The notes beneath the pieces are model-generated. The model was not told the origin of the DNA, made no database searches, and saw only the letters and a list, made by a program, of their open reading frames with translations. From positions 202,493-266,492 of the forward strand of contig NMRB01000272.1 in NCBI GenBank assembly GCA_002633025.1: a DNA stretch of 64,000 bases, in the 5' to 3' direction. Position 1 is the first letter of the stretch. Every line of letters starts with the position of its first letter. Made by a program: the position numbers and the translations under genes. Source of the stretch: Notospermus geniculatus. Lineage: Eukaryota > Nemertea > Pilidiophora > Heteronemertea > Lineidae. Positions 22,246 through 33,207 of this stretch are shown here, one piece after another.

Positions 22246-22431
22246 AGGCGGCTCTCCGCGTGACAGTTTTCTTGCGCAAGTTGGCTCACAATGGGCAATT
22301 CACCATTATTTTTGTTCGTCACGGCCTACGCTGGGACCAATGACATAAACAACTGCTCGCAGTTGAATTGCCCATAGAGAGCCAACTTGCGCAAGAAAAC
22401 CCCAAGAAAACTTGCACGTGGAGAGTCGCCT
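22246..22431. mobile_element. 186 bp Harbinger-like MITE, TIR AGGCGRCTCTCC, TAA duplication
   Basis: The ends AGGCGGCTCTCC and GGAGAGTCGCCT are inverted and flanked by TAA (22243-22245 and 22432-22434). Inside, TTGCGCAAGTTGGCTC and GAGCCAACTTGCGCAA form the stem. The core is related to the left part of the larger element at 55331-56057. The TWA duplication supports PIF/Harbinger mobilisation. Confidence 0.8.
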
Positions 22432-22434
22432 TAA

Positions 22435-23360
22435 GAGATCTATCATGTAAGTGGCATGCAGGAGGAAACAAGAAATCCTGATATTTGCAAAACACAGTAA
22501 CCCGCATGTAATTGTCACAAGAAGAGTGGGCCTGTTTGACCATGAATGAGGAACCGGAGGAATCCGTGACGTGACGAACAACTCAGCTAAAACTTAGGTC
22601 GAAAGTCAAGCCAACGTTATTTGCCATTTAATTCTGGAACTACACCCTACTTCTAGCCCTAACATGCCTAATATACCTGAAGTAGTCCATTGAATTTCGA
22701 ATTTTACATGTTTATCATCAAGTAAGAGACTGACTCAATGTATCTGAATGTTTTCAAACGAAAATTCAAGCGGGAACATGTTGAATTTCATTGATAAAAT
22801 TGACTATTTTAGCGTAAATAATAGACCGAAGAGCATATTGATTCTGAATGACGTATCACACATAGACGATGCGCGACGTCAGTGACGTTTCCACGTCGCA
22901 AGGCATGCGCTTTTGTGTTAAAACTGAGTTGTTCCCCAGCGCTTCCTTTGGGCATGCCAGTTCCCCGTTGACCCAACAACTCTTGGAATGATTCAGCTGA
23001 ACTCGTGCTTCTTTGCCAGTTGGGCACAACTATTTGTGGTGAAAAAAGGGCTTGTTTGGTGACACTGACATTGACAAAGGGCACATCCGGTTATTAGCTA
23101 GTTTTAACTTTTAGTCATACTCATACATCACAAAAACGGTTTGGACGTGTCTCTCCTTGAGCCAGTTGAAGCCAGCTCACCTGAAAGTGGCTTTGTGCTG
23201 TCTAAACAGAGACAGATTGAACAGGACCAGTCTGAAGTCAGTTAAGATCACTAAATCATGCTCCCGTCACCTGTTGGTGGAGGTGACCCTTTCCTTATTG
23301 ATTTTTTAGTACCGTGTGCACAAATGGATTGAGGCCAGTTTGGTCTGTTCATTCTATAAG
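22435..23360. other. No recognisable feature
   Basis: Mixed-composition DNA. I find no splice-supported exon, repeat or RNA gene here. Confidence 0.4.
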
Positions 23361-23367
23361 AAGAAAT

Positions 23368-23800
23368 TAGTGTCTCCCTCCAAGTGGCTCTGTCTTTCCC
23401 AAACCGGTCGGAGACTGCAGCACAAACACATCTCAAGCCAATTCAGTTGGATCCGGGTTGGATAAGTGTCTCCCTCCAAGTGGTTCTGTTCTTCCAGAAC
23501 CGGTCGGAGACTGCAGCATGAACACATCTCAAGCCAATTCAGTTGGATCCGGGTTGGATAGTGTCTCTCTCCAAGTGGTTCTGTCCTTCCAGAATCGGTC
23601 GGAGACTGCGGCACGAACACATCTCAAGCCAATTCAGTTGGATCCGGTTTGGATAGTGGCTCTGTCCTTCCCGAACCGGTCGGCGACTGCAGCACGAACA
23701 CATCTCAAGCCAATTCAGTTGGATCCGGTTTGGATAGTGGCTCTGTCCTACCCGAACCGGTCGGCGACTGCAGCACGAACACATCTCAAGCCAATTCGGT
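23368..23800. repeat. Five-copy minisatellite, unit 96/95/81/81 bp
   Basis: The landmark GRGACTGCRGCACRAACACA recurs at 23411, 23507, 23602, 23683 and 23764. Two units are 95-96 bp and two are 81 bp; the shorter type lacks the GTGTCTCCCTCCAAGTG part. Since 96 and 81 are both multiples of three, frames stay open over long stretches on both strands. I treat this as a minisatellite and not a gene. Confidence 0.85.
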
Positions 23801-24904
23801 TGGAGCTGTTTGGATTTCGTTCTTCACAGCGAAAATCATTGTAACTGATCATGGAGCTGTTGAAGTCGGCGTCAACCACTTTCTTGTAAAAAGGGCTAAG
23901 TACTAGAATTCTTGAAGAAAAATCTGCTACTCTGATGAAGGGCACCAAGGTAAAAGGAAAGGGAAGCAATTGCCTTCGATGTCCCTGTGAAATTTGAGCC
24001 TGGCCCCTAATTGGTTTGCTGAATCGCAGTGACTTACATGTACATTACATGTACATGTACATGGTCACTGTTCGTTGACTTCAGTTCCTTCATCACCTTT
24101 TTGACCTTCAGTGTGCCAAACTATAGCTCCATGGGTCTTCAGATAGAATATCATTAGTAAGAAATGGAATTCTCATTTCAGCTTTGGACAAGATCACTTA
24201 TGCGGTGCTATCATTAGCCAGCATATCTGCATCTGTCTGCCACGTCTCACTCTCAGCCCAATCTCTATCGATTTATCCATTTTGGTGACTGTGGCCAGTG
24301 AAAGATAAAATATTAGCAATCTGTGGTCAATACAGCCATAGTGTGAATGTTATCCATCAGGCTAACTACACGTTGGTGATATTGTCGATACCTCATTCAA
24401 CATGCATTGTCAGAAGATTCCATACTTCTTGTAATTTTGTTCCTGTCTATTGATAAATGGGGTGTAAATCCAACCATTCAAACATAGCTGTCGATCAGTT
24501 CACATTCTCCCGCAGTACAAAATCTTAGTTCTTTTGTTCAATGATGTCGGTTCCAAAAATTCAAAATGTTTTAACTTCCGTCAGAAGAATTTCCAGAATG
24601 ACAACAAAGTTTGCATGCTACCGCGATCTAGATACATCGGCAAATTTTATACCAAAATTTCCACACTATCCCATTTGGTCCCTCACAAGGGCAGAGAATT
24701 TTTGACATCTTATAATTTCATTCAGCAGGCAAAGGTATGAAGCCCACTGTCATGACCATGACATTACACCTGTATCACCAGGAAACATGCCGTAGAAGGG
24801 ATTCACAGCGTAGTCGTGAAAGATTTGGCCAGATAGGTATCCTAAATAAACAGCCGGTTTATACGGGTATCGGCGAGCACCGAAGGCACTGCCCGAGGGT
24901 GGGG
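23801..24904. other. Gene-free stretch with one dispersed repeat at ~24440-24560
   Basis: The segment ~24450-24560 (GGGGTGTAAATCCAACCRTTC onward) matches ~51062-51165 and, inverted, ~50797-50846, marking a dispersed repeat. A TACATGTA run lies at 24032-24062. No gene is recognised. Confidence 0.45.
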
Positions 24905-25707
24905 GATCTGGGTGGTGGTGGCCATCTTGAATTCGGTTTCTATCAGTTAACTTGAGAATGCTTTGAGTAATCAACTTGAAATTGTTTGTGAGGGTGTCTC
25001 TATCAGGGGAAGGTTCCTTTCGATGACCAGCACTGCCGCCCATCCAAGATAGTGGCTATGGCGGCCATCTTGAATTTGGTTTCTGTCAAAGTAACTTGAG
25101 AACGCTTTGAGTGGTCAACCTGAAATTTTTTGTGAGTGTTTGTCTCTATGGGGAGAAGGTTCATTTCGATGACCAGCACCACTGCTCATCCAAGATGGCG
25201 ACCATCTTCAATTCTGTTTCCATCAATTAACTTGAGAACTTGAGTGATCAACCTGAAATTATTTGTGAGGGCTTAATTGTCTCTATGAGGGGAAGGAAAA
25301 ATCCTTTCGATGACCAGCACTTCGCCCATCCAAGATGGTGGCTAGGTGGCCATCTTGAATTCGGTTTCAGTCAAATTAACTTGAGAACGCTTTGAGTGAT
25401 CAACCTGAAATTTTTTGTGAGGGTTTGTCTCTATGGGGAGAAGGTTCCTTTCAATCACCAGCCCTGCCGACCATCCAAGATTGTGACTGTGGTGGCCATT
25501 TTGAGTTCCGTTTCTGTCAATTTTAACTTGACAACTCTTTGAGCAATCGACCTGAAATTTTTGGTGAGGATTTGTCCCTATTACAGGAAAGGTTACTGTC
25601 GATGGCAAGCTCCACTCCACATCCAAGATGGCGGCTTTTGTGGTCTTGATTTCGATTTCCATCAAAATCTTGTCTCTTTGAGGGGAAGGTTCCCTTTTAA
25701 AGACCAG
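24905..25707. repeat. Tandem array of ~140-148 bp units (GGCCATCTTGAATTCGGTTT)
   Basis: The landmark CATCTTGAATT, with variants, recurs near 24924, 25066, 25204, 25352 and 25497, followed each time by TTAACTTGAGAA, then ATCAACCTGAAATT, then GATGACCAGCAC, then CATCCAAGATGG. Divergence between units is noticeable. Similar GCCATCTTGAA words occur in the AGCTCACCT family at 44.3-44.6 kb. Confidence 0.85.
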
Positions 25708-25864
25708 GGGCCGGTTGCACAAAACTCATGTTAGCGCTAACATGGTGTTAGCGCTAACTTTTATGTTAGATGACGTCAAAATCCATTGTCATTTTACGTC
25801 ATTTAACATGATGTTAGCACTAACATCATGTTAGCGCTAACATGAGTTTTGTGCAACCCAGCCC
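25708..25864. mobile_element. 157 bp foldback MITE, tip GGGCCGGTTGCACAAAAC, inside the tandem array
   Basis: The two halves are nearly perfect inverted repeats built on CATGTTAGCGCTAACATG. The flanks (GACCAG before, AGCACCACTGC after) rejoin into the GACCAGCACCACTGC word of the tandem array, proving an insertion with a short duplication (AG to CCAG, ambiguous). Confidence 0.85.
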
Positions 25865-26000
25865 AGCACCACTGCTTCCCCATGTACTGCTTGGGCCATG
25901 CCCACTAACAGTCGGGGGCATATGCCACACTTTGCATTGCTCTTGTGGTCCTTTGATTTTCATCGATGTTCCAAAGTGGACCTTAGAGTTAAGGTTGCTT

Positions 26001-26094
26001 CTACAGGGTGTGCCAGAGAATGTGTCCCTCGAACAATAGCATTTCTATTGTCTCCCTATTGTTCGAGGGACACTTTCTGTGGCCCACCCTGTAG
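26001..26094. mobile_element. 94 bp foldback MITE, tip CTACAGGGTG
   Basis: The left CTACAGGGTGTGCCAGAGAA and right TTCTGTGGCCCACCCTGTAG are inverted, with stem GTGTCCCTCGAACAATAG. It is compact enough to be almost entirely stem. The neighbouring 26095-26545 holds no gene. Confidence 0.75.
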
Positions 26095-26547
26095 AATACG
26101 GGCCTTGATTTTTTTAAGGGTGCAGGTACAGAAAGGTACCCTCAACTTCTCAGGGGACAGATTCCATACCATCATCATTCCTATATATTTTAGGTGCACT
26201 CTGGTGGAGAATCTAAACATATTGGCTACAAATTAAAGCTCTGATAAGCTTTGTATGGGCATCATATCATGCATTTAGAAAACACCCTGCTTCATACATG
26301 TACATGTAGTTACCAGTATTACCAGTATACATGATCCAACTTTTTCATGGCTTTTTGGTTCTACAAGAGAAAAATTGGCCACCTGTTTGGGGTCTAATTA
26401 CCCCCACATACACAGCACTTGCACTTTACAGAAACTACCACTGCCATTATTGATATTATTGACGGTTTAACTTTCACTTGCTTGGAGCTAAAAAAGTATT
26501 TGTATTTGATCTCTTGAAGGTAAATTACACCAGACTTCATGCATGTA

Positions 26548-26725
26548 CAGTGGAACCTCGCTATTAGGGACACATACGGGCCTGGTAGATGGTGTCCTTA
26601 ATTGAGAGGTCTCCTGATTATAGAGGTAAAAATGAATAGGAATGATCAATATTTCGGATTGAACTTCGGTGTCCTTAAGGGAGGTGTTCTTCTGGCGGAG
26701 GTGTCCGTTAAGGGAGGTTCCAGTG
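26548..26725. mobile_element. pogo-type MITE (178 bp), CAGTGGAACCTCGCT end, TA duplication
   Basis: It starts CAGTGGAACCTCGCT and ends GGGAGGTTCCAGTG, flanked by TA (26546-26547 and 26726-26727). Internal words GTGTCCTTAA and GTGTCCGTTAAGGG are typical of pogo-derived MITEs in many animals. Confidence 0.8.
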
Positions 26726-26736
26726 TATTATAATGT

Positions 26737-27816
26737 ACACTCATCCCAAAAAATAAATGGACAGTGGTTTTTTAACTCTGTACAGGAAGTGATGCATAAT
26801 TTTGGGGTCTTGCTCAGATATATGGTCCTACAACATCTCTTGTATATGTCCAAGAGCAAATTTTAAGGAAAAAATTAAAATATCGTGAAATTATCACTGT
26901 TTCAAAATATCATTGAAAATGAGATTTTTGAAATATTGAAGTTTTTCATAAAAAACAAATTTATCATGAATCTATGAAGAGTTCTAAGACTCATGGTGAA
27001 GAAATTACTGAAAAATATTTGCCCTATTCTGTGTTATTCAAGGAATTATGCATGAAAAACGGGACACTTTTCAACACAATTTAAAGAAAAAGTTTAATAT
27101 CTCTGTGACCGATGGTAATATAGTTACCGAATCTTGGTCAATCTTAATCTTCAGGAGCCTGATAGCCTAGTGGTTATCACGTCCGCTTAGCAAGCGGCAG
27201 GTCCCGGGTTCGAATCCAGCCCGGGCCATATGCGATTTCATTCCCGGCTCTTCACGTCTGTCGCATGGGACAGTAAGCCGTGGTGCCTTGTACCTTGTGT
27301 CTTTGCAAGGGCAAGTAAAAGACGCCATCCAAGTGAGGAACATGAGTAGCTTGAGATGGCCTCCTCCGTACTTACCAGGGCCAATAATGCTATAGCGTCG
27401 GCCCTGACGGAAAAATCAAATACAAATACAAATTAATCTTTTAGTGAAGGTTAACACCTCAACCCAAAATTTCGTGAAAAATCTCAAATTTCAGATTTTT
27501 GATATTTTCGATAATCTCAAATATCATCAAACTAAGCCAAGATTTTCAAACACGTTCTTCACCATATTTCTTAGAATTTTCCATAGATTACTTGAAAAGT
27601 CATTTCTGGTAAAAAATGTTAAGATTTCAAAAATCTCAATCTTGATGATATTTTAAAATAGTGATATTTTCATGATAATTAATTTTTTTCCATGAAATTT
27701 CCTGTCTGACATACAGAGATGTTCAAGGGCCAGGTATCAAAGCTGCAACCCCATCGTGTGCATACCTCAGCAACTGAAGACAAAAACTTATGTCCATTTA
27801 TTTTTTGGGATGAGTG
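26737..27816. mobile_element. 1.08 kb foldback element, TIR CACTCATCCCAAAAAATAAA, TA duplication
   Basis: The ends CACTCATCCCAAAAAATAAA are inverted and flanked by TA (26735-26736 and 27817-27818). The arms (26880-27130 and ~27450-27700) are diverged complements, AT-rich with many GAAAATATC and TCAAAAATCTC words. The centre carries a SINE. TA duplication suggests Tc1/mariner-type mobilisation. Confidence 0.8.
27152..27432 (+). mobile_element. tRNA-derived SINE with intact A/B boxes and 8-bp target duplication
   Basis: The 5' part folds like a tRNA: A-box-like TAGCCTAGTGGTTATCACG, an anticodon arm CCGC-TTAGCAA-GCGG (reads AGC, alanine-like), and B box GGTTCGAATCC. A ~190-base unrelated body and a (TACAAA)-type tail follow. 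TTAATCTT flanks it on both sides (27144-27151 and 27433-27440). It is not a functional tRNA gene, because there is no proper acceptor stem. It inserted into the centre of the foldback element. Confidence 0.9.
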
Positions 27817-28122
27817 TACATGTACTTCTTGTACATTGTCATTACATGTATGTATGTTTTATCAAAATATGTTGCTTTGACTATCTCTAAGAGTAATTAT
27901 AATCTATCTGACAATGCAGCTTGCAGAAATACCCCATTAGAAAGTAAAAACATGAACAGAAAAAACATCATCTGCAAGGTACATGTAGGCCTACATGGAA
28001 AGGTGAAATTTCACAGCTCATATTCGACACTATTCGCTGGTTGATAGTGAAGAATCCTTAGTTTTCAAGGGCTGACACGAGTTTTACTCTATGTTGCAGA
28101 AGGTTTTCAGTAACTGGTCATG

Positions 28123-29813
28123 ACTGTTACAAGTAATGCATTTCATGGTATTGATTTAACTGGGTCAATTTGACGCGCCATCTTACGGTGTTCCCAACGG
28201 CGCAACGTCATTTGCCAGTTCACCACGATCACGCATCTGTTCACGTGAACAGCTGGTGAAAATAGCCAGCTGACCAATCATCGGGCTTCGATACTTGCTG
28301 ACCTGGGAACCCTCATTACTAATTCATTTGTGCACAGTTTGAGCCAGTCAGAGCTTGAGATGATTCATTATGATCGGATCGAGCGGCCTTCATGATTTTT
28401 CGTGAACGGCGGTGGTTTTAACACCGATGGGCCTGAAAGTGAGGGTGTTATTTTCCCGCCAAAATTAGTGCGCCGTGGCGACCAACGTGACCAAAATACT
28501 CGGTTTTAACCGTAGCATGTGTGTTTGATCAAAAAAATCGAATGTAACTTGGTAGAGCAACCCCATACAAAAAAGTAACCGGGATCCCGGCGGGATCCCA
28601 GCTGGGATCCCGGTGGGATCCCGCCTGGGATCCCACCGGGAATTTTAGGCGGGATTTTTGGGCGGGATAAAAGTGGGATCCCAGTTATAAGACCGGGATC
28701 CCGGCGGGATGAGCCCGGGATCCCGGTGGGATGAGACCGGGATCCCGGTGGGATGAGACCGGGATCCCGGTGGGATGAGACCGGGATCCCGGTGGGATGA
28801 GACCGGGATCCCGGTGGGACGAGACCGGGATCCCGGTAGGGTGGGATAAGACTGGGATCCCGGTCAGACAAACCGTCAATAAGTGATCCACCAGTAGAGT
28901 AGGCCTACTTATAGGCCTAGGCCAAATTTTTTTTTAAATCAGCAATTTTGGAGCGTACAGGCAGACTGCATCACATAGGCCTAAATATAGGCTTATATTG
29001 TACATAGCATTGTGTGATTGCAGGTTTTAAAACATGCTGCACAAAAAGTAGGGGCCTAATGTACATTCACTGTACATTCAGTGTTTGTTATTAGGCCTAG
29101 GCCTACTTTGTGGGGAAAAATGGCCTTCTTTGGCAAGGTATCTAGGCCTAGGCCTAGCTACATGGCCTATTTGCCATGTAGGTAGACCTAGATACCAGCC
29201 AAAGTCTGCCATTTTTTCCCAGAAGGTAGGCCTAATAAAAACACTGAATGTACAGTGAATGTACACCATTGATATACTGCATGTTTTAAAGCCTGCAATT
29301 AAACAAAACTTCCATGAAAAGAAGGGCCTAGGCCTAAGTCTGCAATACCTACCAATCACAGTCATTCTTCCCTTCCACTTTACAAGGGCAGATTCAGAGA
29401 CAGGCCCCTAATCAGTTGGAAATACGACAGAAAACCCAGAGCTTCAATGCAGCAACAGAACTCAAAATTTGAAAATGGAGGGAAAATGAAAACGAGGCTC
29501 CTTTGTCCCAAAACCGGGATCCCAGTGTAACCGGGATCCCGGTTACACCGGGATCCCGCTGGGATCCCAGTTAGACTGGGATCCCAGTGGGATCCCGGTG
29601 GGATACCACTTTCCCTTGATTACAGCCAACTGGGATCCCGGCGGGATGTCTGAATCCCACCGGGATATGCATATCCCACCGGGATCCCGGTGGGATCCCG
29701 GTTTTATCCCAGTTACTTTTTCTATGGGGAAAGCAAATAATCGATTACCGTCATCACCTTTGAAAAACGTATAGGCAATATCGAAATGGTTCCAGAGTCG
29801 CGAATTGCACTGT
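28123..29813 (+). repeat. Dispersed repeat copy split by a 1.17 kb insertion
   Basis: 28123-28556 and 29731-29813 match, in order, the continuous block 40783-41313 (shared words include TTTAACTGGGTCAA, TCTTACGGTGTTCCCAACGG, TGAACGGCGGTGGTTTTAAC, GAAAAACGTA). The split lies after GGTAGAG. The 40.8 kb copy is therefore the empty version. The repeat carries no recognised protein. Confidence 0.85.
28561..29729. mobile_element. 1.17 kb element built from GGGATCCC arrays around a palindrome
   Basis: The tips CCCCATACAAAAAAGTAAC and GTTACTTTTTCTATGGGG are inverted repeats. Inside the left tip is an array of GGGATCCC words (28580-28862), part of it a 22-bp unit (GGGATCCCGGTGGGATGAGA plus CC) repeated about seven times. 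Inside the right tip is a second GGGATCCC array (29516-29707). Between them a foldback (about 28895-29345, centre ~29168) is rich in TAGGCCTA. The insertion is proved by comparison with the uninterrupted repeat at 40783-41313. Target duplication is unresolved, perhaps AA. No protein is recognised; minus-strand open frames here are repeat translations. Confidence 0.8.
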
Positions 29814-30055
29814 TTGGTGGTAGGGTACCCTGTTTACAGTAGCTTTGTCTATGGGGTGAAAAACTTGCCCCTGATTCCCATCCAGTAGCCAATCATCTGC
29901 TTTCGGTAAAATGACGCAAGAGACATCTGAGTGTAGCTGGCAGAACTAAAACCACCGATGAACGGCTGCCCACAGCTTTTTTCGGGGACGCCATCATTTC
30001 AGATTTACTGCCCCCTGGCAGTTTTTGAGCTAATCAAATGGGGTATACAGGGTTC

Positions 30056-31350
30056 TGCTGCTGCTGGTCGGCGCTCAGGACCCAGAAATGCCGACCGGCA
30101 CTCCGCCTAAAGCCCCCTTCACACCAGCATCCTGACTAAGCCCCGATCTATTTCTGACCAAAATTGCCCCCAGAGCGTGGTGGTCGGAAAGAATCGTGCA
30201 ACTTTTTGCACTGATCGTGGGTTCGTTCAATCCCCGATGCAGGGCCGTTCTATCCTCGCTTTATATGATTAAGGCCGGATCTTTTCAAGACGCTTTTACG
30301 CTGTGATATGCGATCAAACGCCGATGCTTACGCTTAAAGCACGCGCTAACCGCACTCTGTCCCCGATCGCGCCGCTCAAGATAAGACGCTTTTCCACTTT
30401 CCACGCTCAACGCACGAGCTTATCCGAACCGATCATCGGGGCAAGCGTATCTACAGCGGGAGAACGTCTTGGGTAGAGCGTGAAAATCAACGTAGGATCA
30501 ACCCAGGACTATCCTGACCGGCACAGGACAAATATACGCTGAACCTACGATCTCCCAGCTCTGTCCCAGTTCAACTCACGATCTTGATCCATCCCCGATC
30601 ATCCCCGCTATTTTTGGGATGGTTTAAAATTCTTTCCCGCTCTCTCCCGCTCTCCATGATCTACCTGATCAACTCAGGACCTTACGCTGTATCAGACCAA
30701 GGCCCGATCCACCCCGACCTTCCCCGACGTGGCCAATTTTCCGGAGTGGGGATGATGATGATCGGGCCTTTGTCGGGACGTTGGTGTGAAGGGGGCTTAA
30801 AAAGAGTATTTTCCGACGAGCACTATTTTTAAAGGACCACGGTATGCAATCTCGAATGGGTAATTTGACTGCCGACGTAGAGGGAGCCACCTAGTGGCAG
30901 CAACACGAACTACAAAAATGCATTACAAAATGTACGTAGTAAATCGGGTCCATTCGCCAGCAACGTAGTTAGTCCCTGGATTGGAGAGTGGCGCGGTGGC
31001 GGCTGTCGAGAAAAAGTGGCAATACCGTCAAGGTGCTTTAAAAATACGTACAGTAAATAATATGTAGAATTTCAATAAGGCCTAGGAGAAATCTGCCTAT
31101 CTTCCACCCAGTCCCAGCCATGAGTGTTCCAAAATAAAGTTGTGCTAACCACGTGCAGACCGACCTGATCGTAGCGCGCCCTGGCAGACGATCCCTGTAT
31201 TTGTTCCCATAGCATCCTTGATGGCCCATGATGTCACCCTGGTGTGGTCATCATCATCATAATTTATGCAGATTGAGCGAGTGACCCGACCAACTAATAA
31301 ACTGTGCCAGGAGAGATGTGCCCGCGCCACACACACTTCCGAATTTCCTT
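30056..31350 (-). repeat. Dispersed repeat (copies inverted at ~48845-49165), interrupted at 30111-30797
   Basis: The words GTCGGCGCTCAGGAC, AGAAATGCCGACCGGCACTC, GAGTATTTTCCGAC and ATAATTTATGCAGATTGAGC appear as complements in matching order at ~48845-49165 (AATTCGGAAGTG through GGCAGAACCCTGA). Partial copies also occur near 46185 and 47329. The 30855-31045 part matches 21977-22170. No gene is recognised. Confidence 0.75.
30111..30797. mobile_element. 687 bp Harbinger-like MITE, TIR AGCCCCCTTCACACCA, TAA duplication
   Basis: The ends AGCCCCCTTCACACCA and TGGTGTGAAGGGGGCT are inverted and flanked by TAA (30108-30110, 30798-30800). The empty site is visible at ~49081 (complement GCCTAAAAGGAG), so the insertion and its 3-bp duplication are directly supported. 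The interior is rich in CCCCGATC, GATC and CGCT words but has no recognisable protein. Confidence 0.9.
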
Positions 31351-31942
31351 TTTGTTCAGATTTACCAAATGCTTCCCTTGGGCACGCATGTCAGGGGCTT
31401 GGCGCACTCCAACCGGCACTCTTTCTTTCCTTTCTTTCTTAACGTCAGAGGAGTTATAACGCTGGAATAGACACGGGCCCTCCTCCCTCTAAGATGCCCC
31501 AGCAGCTTCCTCAAATCATGCTTCTGGAGAGGAATCCCATTGTGATTTGTGTCACAAAGACTTCTTTCTTCCCCCCTTGTCTTCATTCTTGCTCCCACTC
31601 CAGTACAGACTTCTCCCTCGTACACTGGCACTCCAGAGAAAATGTGGACTGCTGGCGTTCTTGTTCTTTGGTTTCCTCAGATACCGGATGGAGCAGGTTA
31701 GCCAGTGTGTTAACTGAATATCTGCAAAAGATCTGGCGTTACCAGCAAGCCAATCGCCCCTTTTGTTGAATCTTATTCGGGTGTGCCCTGGGATGTACAG
31801 TACATACACCTCAATACGGGATTTTATATTCTGTAGAATTGGAAACCACGTCTTCTTTCAGTCCTGGGCTGAAAACTGGGTAGTAAACAAGAAGCAGGAC
31901 TTCGAAAAGAAGCCAAATCAGATAAACTGGCAAGACATTGAA
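31351..31942. other. No assignable gene
   Basis: Open frames on both strands (for example 31631-31362 minus, 31494-31769 plus) overlap each other and show no motif I recognise. Nothing is called. Confidence 0.35.
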
Positions 31943-31951
31943 TGATTCAAC

Positions 31952-32642
31952 GGTTAGTGATAAAACCCGGAATGAAACGAAACGAAATGAAATCATCGAA
32001 ATGATCGAAATGGGCATGATCTGCATGAATTTATATTCGTTTTGGCAAGTCTTATTGTAATATCGATATTTAGGTGGTTCACATAGAATCTGCTCCGACA
32101 TTGACGCTTGGTTTATGCACCAACCGAATGAGTGAAGAAAACACAGAAGAAACTGGCGGCAACTTGAGGAGCACCGAAGGGAATTTCGTACATGACGTGG
32201 GCTGGCAGCATTGCCCAATTATCTATGATCATCCTACGCTAAATATAGAGCTCCCTGACATAACACTATGCATCGAAATAACCATCGAAATACATGTGTA
32301 TGCTCTGCGTATTTACTAACGAGGAACACGTATAGACTGCATACGGTCCAGTTGTGTTTTAGTGGTTTGGCTTAATTGGTCTCATTCGGCAATTTAGTAC
32401 ATTGGTACCACGATCCTCCGCTAGATGGATCTAGTAATGGAGTTTGATGAAATCTATTTCATGTATTTGGCATTTTCTTTGGCATTCTGATTCTTAAACA
32501 TCAATTTGATTTTGTGTGGTATGTTGAAAAAAACGTCAATTCAACTCGGCGTACGTTAATTCCCAATTTCCCTGCGAGTCCCATTTCGATCATTTCGATG
32601 ATTTCATTTCGTTTCGTTTCATTCCGGGTTTTATCACTAACC
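31952..32642. mobile_element. Mutator-like (MULE) non-autonomous element, 691 bp, 9-bp duplication TGATTCAAC
   Basis: The ends GGTTAGTGATAAAACCCGGA and TCCGGGTTTTATCACTAACC are perfect mirrors, and the inverted repeat continues to about 60 bases (through AAATCATCGAAATGATCGAA). TGATTCAAC flanks both sides (31943-31951 and 32643-32651). A 9-bp duplication with long inverted ends is characteristic of Mutator-like elements. The interior carries a small plus-strand frame from 32128 (MSEENTEETGGNLRSTEGNF...) that may be captured coding sequence. No transposase is present. Confidence 0.85.
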
Positions 32643-32651
32643 TGATTCAAC

Positions 32652-33207
32652 GGGATATTTTTCTTAACCTGTCCTATAATATTATGTTACGGGCCGGTAT
32701 TCCAGCCGGTTCGGGTCTGACGGCATGGAAGTTAACGCTCTGGTTTAAAAGGGCTAAAATGAAAAAGCCGAAAGAAACTTTGCTGGAGAAATCCCACCCC
32801 GGAGGTTAAATTGGACTTCCACTTATGTACACGAATAATAATCAATGGTGTTTCCATATTCTGTTGCTATGCATTTTGATACTCTCAATGATGGACCCAT
32901 ATGAATATCATACGTTCACAGCTCAGCACTCAGCGTTAATATCAGCACTGTTATCTCACCAATAATTCATTCTGCAAATGGAGTGCATTGAATGTGACGA
33001 GATGGAATGAACAAAAGAACTGAGGAGCAATTACTCATAATATGGTTCTTCTTACACCTTCTGTGACTTTATATTCATATTCAACACGAAGAAGTGCATG
33101 GCGGGTTGATTTCAACATCACAAGTGGAGTGGGTCTTAAATGTTGGTTGAGAATTTTTGAATAAAGGGTAAAATAATGCTGAAGGGATTTTGTCGTCCTT
33201 GGTACAT
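32652..33207. other. No recognisable feature
   Basis: AT-rich DNA without recognisable gene or repeat. Confidence 0.4.

Noticed and set aside
23368-23800. CRISPR-like array
   Set aside because: Spacers are not unique; the repeat is a contiguous minisatellite in an animal genome.
23458-23906. Overlapping ORFs in both strands with repeated SVLPEPVGDCSTNTSQANS
   Set aside because: Minisatellite with units divisible by three; no splice context or known domain.
27152-27235. tRNA-Ala(AGC)-like gene
   Set aside because: A and B boxes and an anticodon arm are present, but there is no closed acceptor stem, and the unit has a SINE body, tail and 8-bp duplication.
28506-28891. Minus-strand proline/serine-rich ORFs (GLIPPGSRSHPT repeats)
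   Set aside because: Translation of the GGGATCCC array; several frames are open at once.
31362-31809. Overlapping frames on both strands at 31.4-31.8 kb as a gene
   Set aside because: No domain, no consistent splice signals, and frames shadow each other.
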